From Dehalococcoidales bacterium (GTDB lineage Bacteria; Chloroflexota; Dehalococcoidia; Dehalococcoidales; JAFGLR01): a DNA stretch of 34,439 bases. Below, piece by piece: positions 16,198-24,009 of this stretch (positions within the stretch are counted from its first letter, which is position 1; each line of letters starts with the position of its first letter). Where the stretch lies: the NCBI GenBank assembly GCA_016927955.1, contig JAFGLR010000145.1, forward strand, positions 1 to 34,439. Reading direction: 5' to 3'. The notes beneath the pieces are model-generated. The model had not been told where the DNA came from and searched no databases. It was given only the letters and a program-made list of their open reading frames with translations. The translations under genes and the position numbers were made by a program.

Positions 16198-18483
16198 TTA
16201 TACCAATTTCATGGCTTTTAATTTAACCTGCGATGCCGCCACCGCCTGTCCCAGGGAAATACCGCCGTCATTGCACGGTACGAGGTGATGCGTAAATACC
16301 TTAAAATCCGCTTGCCACAATGCTTCAAGAGTAAGTTTTTGCAGTAATATATTCTGGAATACTCCACCGCTTAAAGCTGCCTGATTGATACCGGTATTCT
16401 CTCTTAATATCCGGCACATCCGTAAAATAATCTCTGCCATGGTTTTATGAAATTTAACAGAAATCAGCGAGGCCGTGACACCGTTTTTAATGTCCCCGAT
16501 TACCGCAGTAATTAATTTCTCCAGTTTCACTATCCTGACGTTCCCAGCGGTAATCGAAAACGGATAACTTCCAGTTTCCGGAATATTATCGGGTGCCGCC
16601 ATTTCCAGTTCGATAGCCGCCTGTGCTTCGTAATCGATTTCCAACCTGATACCCGATAACGCCGCCACCGCATCGAACAGCCGGCCGGCACTGGATGTCA
16701 GCGGTGTGTTTATTTTTTTATCTATCTGCTGCTTGATAATTGAATACTCGGATGCGTATTTAGCCAGCGGTAGACCTTCGAGAGGATAATCTTTTCCTAA
16801 CAGGGTGTAAATATAACTCAATGCCATCCGGTACGGTTTCTTAATCGCCGCGGCACCGCCGGGCAGCGGCACATTTTCCAGGTGTCCCAGCCGCTGAAAA
16901 CCCTGCCGGTCAACCAGTAAAAACTCACCGCCCCAGATATGGCTGTCCGGTCCGTAGCCTGTTCCATCGAAAGCCACCCCGATTATTGGTCCCTTTACTT
17001 TATTTTCCGTCATACAGCTGACAATGTGGGCATGGTGGTGCTGCACCGGTACTAATTTCAGTTCTGCCCCCATCTTCAGGGCATATTTCGTTGCCAGATA
17101 TTCCGGGTGCATATCGTAAGCCATTATCTCCGGCTGAATACGGAACATTTTTTTATATAGTTCGATGGTATTTTCAAAATGTTGCAGAGTCTCTTCATTT
17201 TCCAAATCACCGATATGCTGGCTGACGAAGGCATGCCGGTCCCGCGTCAGGCAAATAGTATTTTTTTCTTCTGCCCCACAGGCCAGGATTTGTTTTGACT
17301 TATACGGAAGAAGAATCGGATACGGAGCATATCCCCGTGCCCGCCGTATTATCTGCGGCCGGCCGTCAGCCACCCGGCTGACGCTGTCATCATATCTGGC
17401 GTAAATATCCCGGTTATGCAGAACAAAATAATCGGCAATGCCCTTTAGCCGGTATATTGACTCGTCGTTATCCCGGGCAATCGGCTCTTCGCTCAAATTA
17501 CCGCTGGTCATAATCAACGGGGAACCTGCTTCCATAATTAAGAGATGATGCAGCGGGGTATACGGCAGCATCACGCCCAGGTATTTATTACGAGGAGCCA
17601 CCGACTCAGAAATTTTGCCTTTTTTTAACCATCTTAACAGCACAATCGGGGCTTCCGGTGACTCCAGCAACTTTTCTTCTGCCGCCGATACTTCGCAATA
17701 CTTTTTTACATCGGCAATGCCGGACAGCATAACGGCAAAAGGTTTCGACGGCCGGTGTTTCCGTTCCCGGAGTAAACTTATTACTTTTTCATTCGTCGCG
17801 TCACAGGCCAGTTGAAACCCACCCAGCCCCCGAACAGCTAGTATCTTCCCCGCTCCTAATAGTACCGCTGCCTTTTTAATAACATCTTTACATGCAACCG
17901 GTTTACCCCGATTATCCGCCAGTTCTAATTTCGGTCCGCAGACCGGGCAGGCATTCGGCTGAGCGTGGAACCGGCGGTCGGCCGGGTTTTCGTATTCTTT
18001 CCGGCACTTCGGGCACATCTTAAACCGGCGCATCGTGGTCTTAGGACGGTCGTAAGGAATATCCTCGATAATCGTAAAACGCGGTCCGCAGTTAGTGCAG
18101 TTCGTGAAGGGGTAACGGTAACGGCGGTCGGCCGCATCGAATATCTCCCGCCGGCAATCTTTGCAGGTAGCGATATCCGGCGAGACCGGTTGGTATTGCC
18201 CTGTCTCCGCTTCGCTTCCTTTTATCTCGAAGGAGGTATAACCTCGCAGGGGTTGAGATAACGAACGGACTGTTTCAATTCTCGCCGCTGCCGGTGCGGT
18301 CGCTTTCAAGTCTTTCGTAAAAGCCTGTAAAGAAAGCTGGTTACCTTCGAGTTCGATTTCGACTCTGCCGGAGGTATTCCGCACCCACCCCTTGAGACGG
18401 TGTTTTTTGGCCAGACGGTAAACGAACGGACGGAAGCCGACGCCCTGGACAATGCCCTTTACCGATATTTTTACTGATTTCAT
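16198..18483 (-). CDS. hypF: Hydrogenase maturation carbamoyltransferase HypF
   Basis: Makes the carbamoyl group for the cyanide ligands from carbamoyl phosphate and ATP and passes it to HypE. Its 761 residues show the full order: acylphosphatase domain (1-90, VQGVGFRPFVYRLA), two zinc fingers (CKDC, CTNC and CPKC, CPVC, about 107-185), YrdC-like domain (AVRGLGGFQLACDA, KHRPSKPFAVML, SGNLSEEP), and Kae1-like domain with QHHHAHIVSCM and a GGVFQN motif near the end. Length is normal (about 750). A hairpin lies in the 95-nt gap before it, after the metV-like gene, so its expression may be set apart from the structural genes. Confidence 0.96.
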   Translation of the reverse strand: MKSVKISVKGIVQGVGFRPFVYRLAKKHRLKGWVRNTSGRVEIELEGNQLSLQAFTKDLKATAPAAARIETVRSLSQPLRGYTSFEIKGSEAETGQYQPVSPDIATCKDCRREIFDAADRRYRYPFTNCTNCGPRFTIIEDIPYDRPKTTMRRFKMCPKCRKEYENPADRRFHAQPNACPVCGPKLELADNRGKPVACKDVIKKAAVLLGAGKILAVRGLGGFQLACDATNEKVISLLRERKHRPSKPFAVMLSGIADVKKYCEVSAAEEKLLESPEAPIVLLRWLKKGKISESVAPRNKYLGVMLPYTPLHHLLIMEAGSPLIMTSGNLSEEPIARDNDESIYRLKGIADYFVLHNRDIYARYDDSVSRVADGRPQIIRRARGYAPYPILLPYKSKQILACGAEEKNTICLTRDRHAFVSQHIGDLENEETLQHFENTIELYKKMFRIQPEIMAYDMHPEYLATKYALKMGAELKLVPVQHHHAHIVSCMTENKVKGPIIGVAFDGTGYGPDSHIWGGEFLLVDRQGFQRLGHLENVPLPGGAAAIKKPYRMALSYIYTLLGKDYPLEGLPLAKYASEYSIIKQQIDKKINTPLTSSAGRLFDAVAALSGIRLEIDYEAQAAIELEMAAPDNIPETGSYPFSITAGNVRIVKLEKLITAVIGDIKNGVTASLISVKFHKTMAEIILRMCRILRENTGINQAALSGGVFQNILLQKLTLEALWQADFKVFTHHLVPCNDGGISLGQAVAASQVKLKAMKLV

Positions 18484-18518
18484 CTTATTACCGTTAGCTA
18501 TTTATACCATAAACCAAA

Positions 18519-18540
18519 AGAGAGGGACGAATCCCTCTCT
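18519..18540 (-). terminator. Intra-operon hairpin between metV-like gene and hypF
   Basis: A perfect 9-bp stem, AGAGAGGGA with TCCCTCTCT, closes a CGAA loop. On the transcribed (minus) strand it is followed by TTTTGGTTT. It could act as a partial terminator or as an mRNA stabiliser that lowers hyp expression relative to the structural genes. Confidence 0.55.
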
Positions 18541-18546
18541 CAGCCA

Positions 18547-18560
18547 AATATCCGGATATT
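18547..18560. promoter_or_regulatory. 14-bp perfect palindrome AATATCCGGATATT
   Basis: It lies between the metV-like stop and the hairpin before hypF. It contains the core TATCCGGATA also found at 9516-9525. It may be an operator, or by chance a second small stem. Confidence 0.35.
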
Positions 18561-18578
18561 ATTAATTACATAGCTAAA

Positions 18579-19235
18579 TTATACCGTTACTTTCCAGCCT
18601 GTAACACGGTAATCGCGTAACGGACGTAACTCTTTGAGCTGGTCGAGTTTGCCCTGAGCCTTTAATCGGTCGTATATCAATACCCAACCGCAGGGTCTCT
18701 CCGGACTAAGTTCGCATTTGCCCTCTTTAGCTCCGCCGCAGGCACCGTTCAGCAGCCCCTTGCTGCAGCGGGCTACCGGACAAATCCCGCCGGTAATTGC
18801 CAGCACACAGTCGCCGCAGCCGGCACATCTCTCTTCTAATGTTCCCTGCTCCCTTTCTTCCGCACCCATGAAATGGGTATTCTGAGCGGGGAATACCGGT
18901 ATTGATGGGTCGATACCGGCCAGCATCTGCACGCCAAGACCGCAGGCCATCGTTAATATGGCATCCGGCTTTTCGAATTTACCCAGCAGGTTACTCTGTT
19001 GCACGGTTTCGGCCGCCAGATGCGAATCGCACTGTTTGGCACAGGTACCCGTCTTAAAGACGAATTCTTTATTCTTTAATTTTCCCGCCAGTTCTAACAG
19101 TTGCGATATTGTGATAGCTTCCCGTATGCCACGAGGCGGTTGGGTACAGCCATCGCAACCCATAATAAAAATATTTTTATACGGCGCAATAAAGTCCAGT
19201 ATTTCGTCAACCGGCTTTTGTGTTGTGACTATCAT
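18579..19235 (-). CDS. MetV-like protein (methylene-THF reductase C-terminal domain family)
   Basis: A 218-residue Fe-S/zinc protein of the MTHFR_C (MetV) family. Cys-rich motifs are GCDGCTQPPRG near residue 27, GTCAKQCDSH, CAGCGDC, and the family end NGACGGAKEGKCE with RPCGW. In acetogens MetV pairs with MetF and links it to an HdrABC-MvhD module. No metF is present here; instead the gene follows the tandem MvhD-like gene with a one-base TAATG overlap, inside a hydrogenase operon. That suggests it docks on the MvhD-like protein as an electron relay, perhaps to a MetF encoded elsewhere. The family is firm; the function in this setting is open. Confidence 0.8.
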   Translation of the reverse strand: MIVTTQKPVDEILDFIAPYKNIFIMGCDGCTQPPRGIREAITISQLLELAGKLKNKEFVFKTGTCAKQCDSHLAAETVQQSNLLGKFEKPDAILTMACGLGVQMLAGIDPSIPVFPAQNTHFMGAEEREQGTLEERCAGCGDCVLAITGGICPVARCSKGLLNGACGGAKEGKCELSPERPCGWVLIYDRLKAQGKLDQLKELRPLRDYRVTGWKVTV

Positions 19236-20404
19236 TAGACTCTCTCCTTTACCGGTAATCCAGCTATTTGTTGCGCGAAATTCTGGAGTTCAGTATCGAA
19301 CCGCCCCGGGAAACGGGGTGCCGCGGTGATAAAGTGCAACCTTTCCCCCATCCCTATTTGTGCGAGTTGTTTCTGCAATTTTTCGACAGTCTTTTTAGCT
19401 TTACCGCCCGCTTTTTCCTGTTTACAGTCTTCTTCGGAACAGGCTACTACTAAAATACCGTCAATACCGTTCTGCAAGGCAGTGAGAATATGCATCATAT
19501 CGACCCGCGAAGCACAAGGTAAATCGATAATGTTAACATTAGCCGGTAAATTGCCATTCAATCCCGGGAAAGCCGCCCACTGGCAGCGGAAAACCATTAT
19601 CTTCGGGCTGCCGGTAGCACTTTTGGCGGTGTTAGTAACCAGCGTCTTAAGTGTATCGCCTTCCCAGTGCTCCAATTCAAGGGCAAAGGCCGGACACATT
19701 GCCACGCATAAGCCACAACCTCTGCAGGCACTTATATCAAAGTGTACTCCGGTACTATCCAGCGTAGCCGCATGATAGGGGCAATACCACACGCAGTTTC
19801 CGCAGGAAATACACAGGTCAGCATCAACCTTTACCTTGAGCGTATTCTTCTTAAATGTAATCGTGTCTTTACCATACCCGAGCTGTTCCAGAACATTGTT
19901 CAACACCATTATCTTACGTCCGGTTACGGAACTCCCGCGTTCGAAGCGGCAGTAGTCTCCGTCACAGGCAAGTATATTAATCTTATTAATCCCCTGCTGA
20001 ATTGCCCGCAACAATACTTCCTCGGGCACCCGGCCGACACAGGGTACGGATAGCGGTATGAATTTAGTAATACCGAACATCTTTTCTATGCCGGTAAAAT
20101 CCGGGGCACTGCCTTTGCACATAATTATCAGGTTATCGCTGTCGAATTGTTTTCGGGCTTTCTCCAGATAGCGGTCAAGCGAATCGACATCGTAAAAGAG
20201 AACATCGAAGGCTTTGGAAGGGCAGTTAGAATAACAAAGTCCGCAAACCTGGCATTTCTCTATATCCAGTATTGTCTTCCCGGTCTCGGCATGTTTTACT
20301 ACTGCTCCGTAAGGACATAGGGAATAGCAAACTGAGCAGCGGCTGCACTGTTCTTCATCGAGTTTGAGACCAACCAGCTCTTGAGTAACTTCCGGTGTTT
20401 CCAT
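19235..20404 (-). CDS. Tandem ferredoxin/MvhD-like electron-transfer protein
   Basis: A 389-residue cytoplasmic protein built of the same unit twice: two 4Fe-4S sites followed by an MvhD-like domain. Unit 1 has CSRCSVCYSLCP and CQVCGLCYSNCP (residues 20-62), then MvhD-like motifs MCKG, PCVGRVP and ACDGDYC. Unit 2 has CISCGNCVWYCP and CRGCGLCVAMCP (about 195-235), then RCQW, PCASRVD and ACSEEDC. MvhD normally carries electrons from the Mvh hydrogenase to HdrA; here the doubled form probably takes that place next to the hydrogenase and MetV. Each MvhD unit keeps four cysteines at the expected places but lacks the second Cys of the usual CxWC. It is translationally joined to the metV-like gene. 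Confidence 0.82.
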   Translation of the reverse strand: METPEVTQELVGLKLDEEQCSRCSVCYSLCPYGAVVKHAETGKTILDIEKCQVCGLCYSNCPSKAFDVLFYDVDSLDRYLEKARKQFDSDNLIIMCKGSAPDFTGIEKMFGITKFIPLSVPCVGRVPEEVLLRAIQQGINKINILACDGDYCRFERGSSVTGRKIMVLNNVLEQLGYGKDTITFKKNTLKVKVDADLCISCGNCVWYCPYHAATLDSTGVHFDISACRGCGLCVAMCPAFALELEHWEGDTLKTLVTNTAKSATGSPKIMVFRCQWAAFPGLNGNLPANVNIIDLPCASRVDMMHILTALQNGIDGILVVACSEEDCKQEKAGGKAKKTVEKLQKQLAQIGMGERLHFITAAPRFPGRFDTELQNFAQQIAGLPVKERV

Positions 20405-20427
20405 ACTGCCTCGCTTTCTGCCCGGGA

Positions 20428-20910
20428 TTATGTTACTAACCGGGCAAGGTTCTCCTCTTTGATTATCTGCTCTGCAATAGAGGGGATACAGGCTTCAACC
20501 GTCGGTGTGCAACTTTCGGCAAAGGTCGTATTATCCGCCACTTCGATAGCATAAATACAAACATGCCTGGGTATTTGGTAACCCAGTTTTTCCCCCAGAT
20601 TAAACGCTGTGGCAATATCGACCCCGTGGGAGGTGGGATAATAAGATTCCGGCTTTAAATCCTGCAGTTCCAGCTTATAAACCTCGGGCACCTGCCCGCC
20701 CGATTTAATCGAATCGATGATTACCAGACGGTCGTAACCGCAGACATAATCCAGCATTCCAATGCCGTACTCGCTGGTCTCAATTACTTCGAGTTCCGGG
20801 TATCTCTTCTTTAGATACTGTGCTAAACGGATACCTACGGCATCGTCGGAAAGAATAGGATTACCCATACCCACAATAATAATTTTTGTCTTTACGATAG
20901 TATCATTCAT
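20428..20910 (-). CDS. Hydrogenase maturation protease (M52, HyaD/HycI family)
   Basis: A 160-residue endopeptidase that removes the C-terminal tail of the large subunit after nickel insertion. Motifs are GMGNPILSDDAVG near residue 14, an Asp in VIIDSIKSGG, and a His in SHGVD, which fit the nickel-sensing Glu/Asp-Asp-His set. The likely substrate, two genes upstream, has a 25-residue extension after its last nickel-binding motif. The gene lies 30 nt after nfu and 23 nt before the tandem MvhD-like gene. Confidence 0.9.
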   Translation of the reverse strand: MNDTIVKTKIIIVGMGNPILSDDAVGIRLAQYLKKRYPELEVIETSEYGIGMLDYVCGYDRLVIIDSIKSGGQVPEVYKLELQDLKPESYYPTSHGVDIATAFNLGEKLGYQIPRHVCIYAIEVADNTTFAESCTPTVEACIPSIAEQIIKEENLARLVT

Positions 20911-20940
20911 TAAATACTTTCGTCTTCAATTGTCACTATA

Positions 20941-21159
20941 CTATACGGAAACGACTTCTTTGACCTCAGGTATACGCTCTTTTAAAATCTTCTCGATGCC
21001 ATTTTTGAGAGTCATCGATGCCATCGGACAACCGCCGCAAGCACCCTTTAACTTAACTTTTACGATGCCATCTTTCTCATCGATGAACTCTACATCCCCG
21101 CCGTCTGCCTGCAATGCCGGCCTGATTTTATTTAGTGTCTCTTCGATTTTTTCTTTCAT
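20941..21159 (-). CDS. NifU C-terminal domain (Nfu-type) Fe-S scaffold
   Basis: A 72-residue protein consisting only of the Nfu domain, with the cluster-binding motif ACGGCPMASMTL (Cys41 and Cys44). Nfu proteins hold and deliver 4Fe-4S clusters as dimers. The place between the hydrogenase large subunit (9 nt) and its protease suggests it supplies clusters to this hydrogenase and the ferredoxin-rich partner. The ATG has AGGAG upstream. Length is usual for single-domain Nfu. Confidence 0.9.
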   Translation of the reverse strand: MKEKIEETLNKIRPALQADGGDVEFIDEKDGIVKVKLKGACGGCPMASMTLKNGIEKILKERIPEVKEVVSV

Positions 21160-21168
21160 TTTTTTCTC

Positions 21169-22626
21169 CTAATTTTCCAGTTTCTTAACTAGTTCTCTAT
21201 TTTTATTATACACGTTTATCTCCAGCGGCACACGTCCCGGCAGGGAATGTGTGGCACAGGCAAAACAGGGGTCGTAAGCCCGGAAACCCATCTCAATCAT
21301 ATTGAGAATTCCATCCGGTACGTTCCCTTTATGAATTAAGCTCTTGGCGGCTTTTTCTACCGACATCCAGATAGGCGCCGCATTGTTAACCGTGGCTACG
21401 ATTAGATTAACCTTGGTCAGAATACCATTTTCATCAGTCTGGTAATGGTGGATTAGCGTCCCCCGTGGTGCCTCGACAACCCCTATGCCTTCCTTGGGCG
21501 TCTTAGTCGGTAAATTTACTATATCCGATGACGTGAGTTCGGGGTCGCGGGAGAGTTCCAATACCCGCTCGGCAGCGCTTAGTGCCTCCACTAACCTTGC
21601 CCAGTGCATTGCCAGTGTCTGATGTACCGGTTTCCCGCCCAGTACTTCATACATCTTGGTATAGGCTTCCTGCGCCAGCGGTGTCGCCATACCCTCGGAC
21701 GCATTCAGCCGTGCCAGCGGCGCTACCCGGTAAATACCGCTTTTCTCACCATCAGTAAACCCTTGCCAGCCCACGTCTTTCAAATAACAGAATTTGATAT
21801 AACTCCAGGGTTCTACGCGTTCTCTTATATGGTTTAAATATTCCTGAGGGCGGAATTTGGCATGTTCTTTACCATTGGGGTCTACGACCCGAAGCATTCC
21901 GTCGTAAAAATTGACCTTGTTATTCTTATCCACCATACCCATGTAGTAGGTACGGTGCTTATAAACATCTCCCGTAATCAGTTTCAAGTATTCTTTGTTA
22001 TTAAGAACAATCTGGCTGAAAAGACCGAGGGCTGTTTTACAGAAATCCACCGCGTATTCACCTGCCTCGATAATCGTCTTTCTCTCATCCTCGTTAATGC
22101 CTTTTGAAACCCCACCCGGTATGCCGCAACTGGGGTGGACCGGTTTGCCGCCGATAATTCGCAGTACATTACGGAGGCGTTTCCTCGTCTCGATTACTTT
22201 AACTCCTACATCCAGCCCCACTTTCCCAATGACGCCAAGAACATTCCGCTCGGCCGCCGGGGCGTCAGGGCCTACGATAAAATCAGGCCCGCCGAGAAAA
22301 ACAAAATGTAAAATGTGGTCCTCTGCCATAAAAGCGTTATGCATCAATTCCCGGATTTTCCTGGCCGTCGAAGTCGGTTCTACCTGCCAGAGGTCGTCAA
22401 GAGTTTTGGTTGCCGCCATGTGATGCGCCGTCGGGCAAACCCCACATATCATCGTGGTTATGCGCGGCATTTCTTCCGCCGGACGCCCTTCACAGAACTT
22501 CTCGAAACCCCGCAATTCGGGTATCTGGAGATAAGTTTTATCGACCTCACCGGCATCATTAAGGAAGATTTCAATTTTACCGTGGCCTTCCAACCGGGTA
22601 ATGGGGTCAATCGTTATTTTCTTCAT
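21169..22626 (-). CDS. NiFe hydrogenase large subunit, MvhA/group 3-like
   Basis: The 485-residue catalytic subunit that holds the NiFe(CN)2CO site. The N-terminal motif is ICGVCPTAHH (Cys61, Cys64, His68), the C-terminal motif DPCFACATH (Cys454, Cys457, His460). All four nickel ligands are Cys, so no Sec here. The tail after His460 (25 residues) is the part the maturation protease removes. No signal sequence is seen and the small subunit has no Tat motif, so the enzyme is cytoplasmic, as expected for the F420-non-reducing Mvh type linked to heterodisulfide reductase-like partners. The start has AGGAGC upstream; 11 nt separate it from the small subunit gene. Confidence 0.92.
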   Translation of the reverse strand: MKKITIDPITRLEGHGKIEIFLNDAGEVDKTYLQIPELRGFEKFCEGRPAEEMPRITTMICGVCPTAHHMAATKTLDDLWQVEPTSTARKIRELMHNAFMAEDHILHFVFLGGPDFIVGPDAPAAERNVLGVIGKVGLDVGVKVIETRKRLRNVLRIIGGKPVHPSCGIPGGVSKGINEDERKTIIEAGEYAVDFCKTALGLFSQIVLNNKEYLKLITGDVYKHRTYYMGMVDKNNKVNFYDGMLRVVDPNGKEHAKFRPQEYLNHIRERVEPWSYIKFCYLKDVGWQGFTDGEKSGIYRVAPLARLNASEGMATPLAQEAYTKMYEVLGGKPVHQTLAMHWARLVEALSAAERVLELSRDPELTSSDIVNLPTKTPKEGIGVVEAPRGTLIHHYQTDENGILTKVNLIVATVNNAAPIWMSVEKAAKSLIHKGNVPDGILNMIEMGFRAYDPCFACATHSLPGRVPLEINVYNKNRELVKKLEN

Positions 22627-22637
22627 TACCGGTGCTC

Positions 22638-23618
22638 CTATTCTATCTTCTTTCTTCTTAACAGAGAGGATGCCAGACTGAACCGGTAAAAAGTACCGGC
22701 CGGGTCAGCAATACTATTGATTAACTTTTTTTCCTCTTCTTCAGTCAGCGTTCCTTCGGCATCTAATCCAAGCAGTGAAGCAATCATCGAAACAGCCTTA
22801 CCACCCTGATCTACCACCCCATCCACCGGACCGAAACAACCGCGGCAGGGCATATTAGCTTTGATACACGTCTCGCCGCAGCCCGACCGCGTAACCGGCC
22901 CCATGCAAATCAGACCCTGCAACAGAAAACACTTTTCAGGGTCTATCTTTATCTCGTAAGGCCGTTTTACTTCTTTAATAGCTATCTTTTCAGGTTTGGA
23001 GGCCGTGCGCGGGCAGGTATCACACAATGCTTTTGAAGGTGCCAGCACTGAGCCCTTGGGTGGTAACTTACCGCTGAGAATTGCATTTACTGCGTCGGCA
23101 ATAAGATTGGGCGGTGGCGGACAGCCGGGTAAGTAATAATCAACCGGAATAGTCTGGTCGAGGGTCTTTACAGTATCATAGAATGCCGGTAAGGTCAACG
23201 TGACTCCATCCACTGTTGTCTTCTCCTGCGGCAACGTTCCGTCTGGATTATCCGTTGAGGGGGTTTCTAAATAGGCTCGCCGGAAAATAGATTCCCGTGT
23301 ATTGAAATTCGCTAAACCTGGAATTCCGCCCAGGTGAGCACAGGCACCGAAGGCAACTACCAGACCGGACTTCTGCCGTATCAGTTTCGCCATCTCTTCC
23401 TGCTCGGAAAGACGTATTGCCCCGTTTATAAAAGAAACGGCAATCTCGCCGTCCTGCATCGCCGCGATATCTTTTTTCTTAAAGTCCATCGCTACCGGCC
23501 ACATCACAATATCTATGGCTTCGGCTACTTTAAGGATATCCTCGTTGAGATCGACCACGGTCTCTTCACAACCGCCGCATGAAGAACACCAGTAAAAGGC
23601 TACTTTAGGTTTAGCCAT
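22638..23618 (-). CDS. NiFe hydrogenase small subunit, MvhG-like
   Basis: The 326-residue electron-transfer subunit. The proximal cluster motif is WCSSCGGCEE near residue 11, with GACAHLGG and PGCPPPP as the further ligands; a C-terminal set (CFLLQGLICMGP, SGCGETC, MPCRGCFGP) binds additional clusters. There is no Tat signal. I chose ATG 23618 (MAKPKVAFYWCSSC), with AAAGGAGA at the right distance; an upstream start at 23660 would add 14 residues. It is the first gene of the ten-gene operon. Confidence 0.92.
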   Translation of the reverse strand: MAKPKVAFYWCSSCGGCEETVVDLNEDILKVAEAIDIVMWPVAMDFKKKDIAAMQDGEIAVSFINGAIRLSEQEEMAKLIRQKSGLVVAFGACAHLGGIPGLANFNTRESIFRRAYLETPSTDNPDGTLPQEKTTVDGVTLTLPAFYDTVKTLDQTIPVDYYLPGCPPPPNLIADAVNAILSGKLPPKGSVLAPSKALCDTCPRTASKPEKIAIKEVKRPYEIKIDPEKCFLLQGLICMGPVTRSGCGETCIKANMPCRGCFGPVDGVVDQGGKAVSMIASLLGLDAEGTLTEEEEKKLINSIADPAGTFYRFSLASSLLRRKKIE

Positions 23619-23698
23619 TCGCTTCTCCTTTCCCTGAATTGAACCGTGAAAGCCAGACAATTACACTAGGGATAATACTACGGGATATAATTTATTTT

Positions 23699-23728
23699 AT
23701 ACTATTTGCCAATACTGTGTAAGGTCAA
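23699..23728 (-). promoter_or_regulatory. Probable promoter of the hydrogenase operon
   Basis: On the minus strand TTGACC (23728-23723) is followed after 18 nt by TAGTAT (23704-23699), about 80 nt before the small-subunit ATG. A TATAAA three bases farther on is an alternative -10. The 391-nt gap from 23619 to 24009 is AT-rich and holds this and the opposite-facing promoters; I see no gene in it. Confidence 0.45.
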
Positions 23729-23868
23729 GTTTTTACAGAGAAGGTGAAAATAGAAATTCCGTTATTACTAATTTACCTATTTTAAGTTGAATATATCATA
23801 AGTTATAAGCAAAGTAAATCATTTTAAGAATATAGGATATGGTAATCTCTTCTTAGTTAACTCTATGG

Positions 23869-23943
23869 TTGACCATTGGCTGCCCAGACCGTTACAATAG
23901 TCTCCAGAAATCTTATCCCGTTGCTAATAATTAATGGTATAAT
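23869..23943 (+). promoter_or_regulatory. Promoter elements for the M16 peptidase gene
   Basis: TTGACC (23869-23874) and TACAAT (23893-23898) are 18 nt apart. A second candidate is the extended -10 TGGTATAAT at 23935-23943, which is nearer to the start codon. Confidence 0.5.
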
Positions 23944-24009
23944 TGCCAGCATCAAGGTTGATTATTCTTATAATAATATAACATTTTATAGACTCTCAAA
24001 GGAGACACG

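Noticed and set aside
21169-22626. Sec in the NiFe hydrogenase large subunit
   Set aside because: All four nickel ligands are encoded as Cys (C61, C64, C454, C457).
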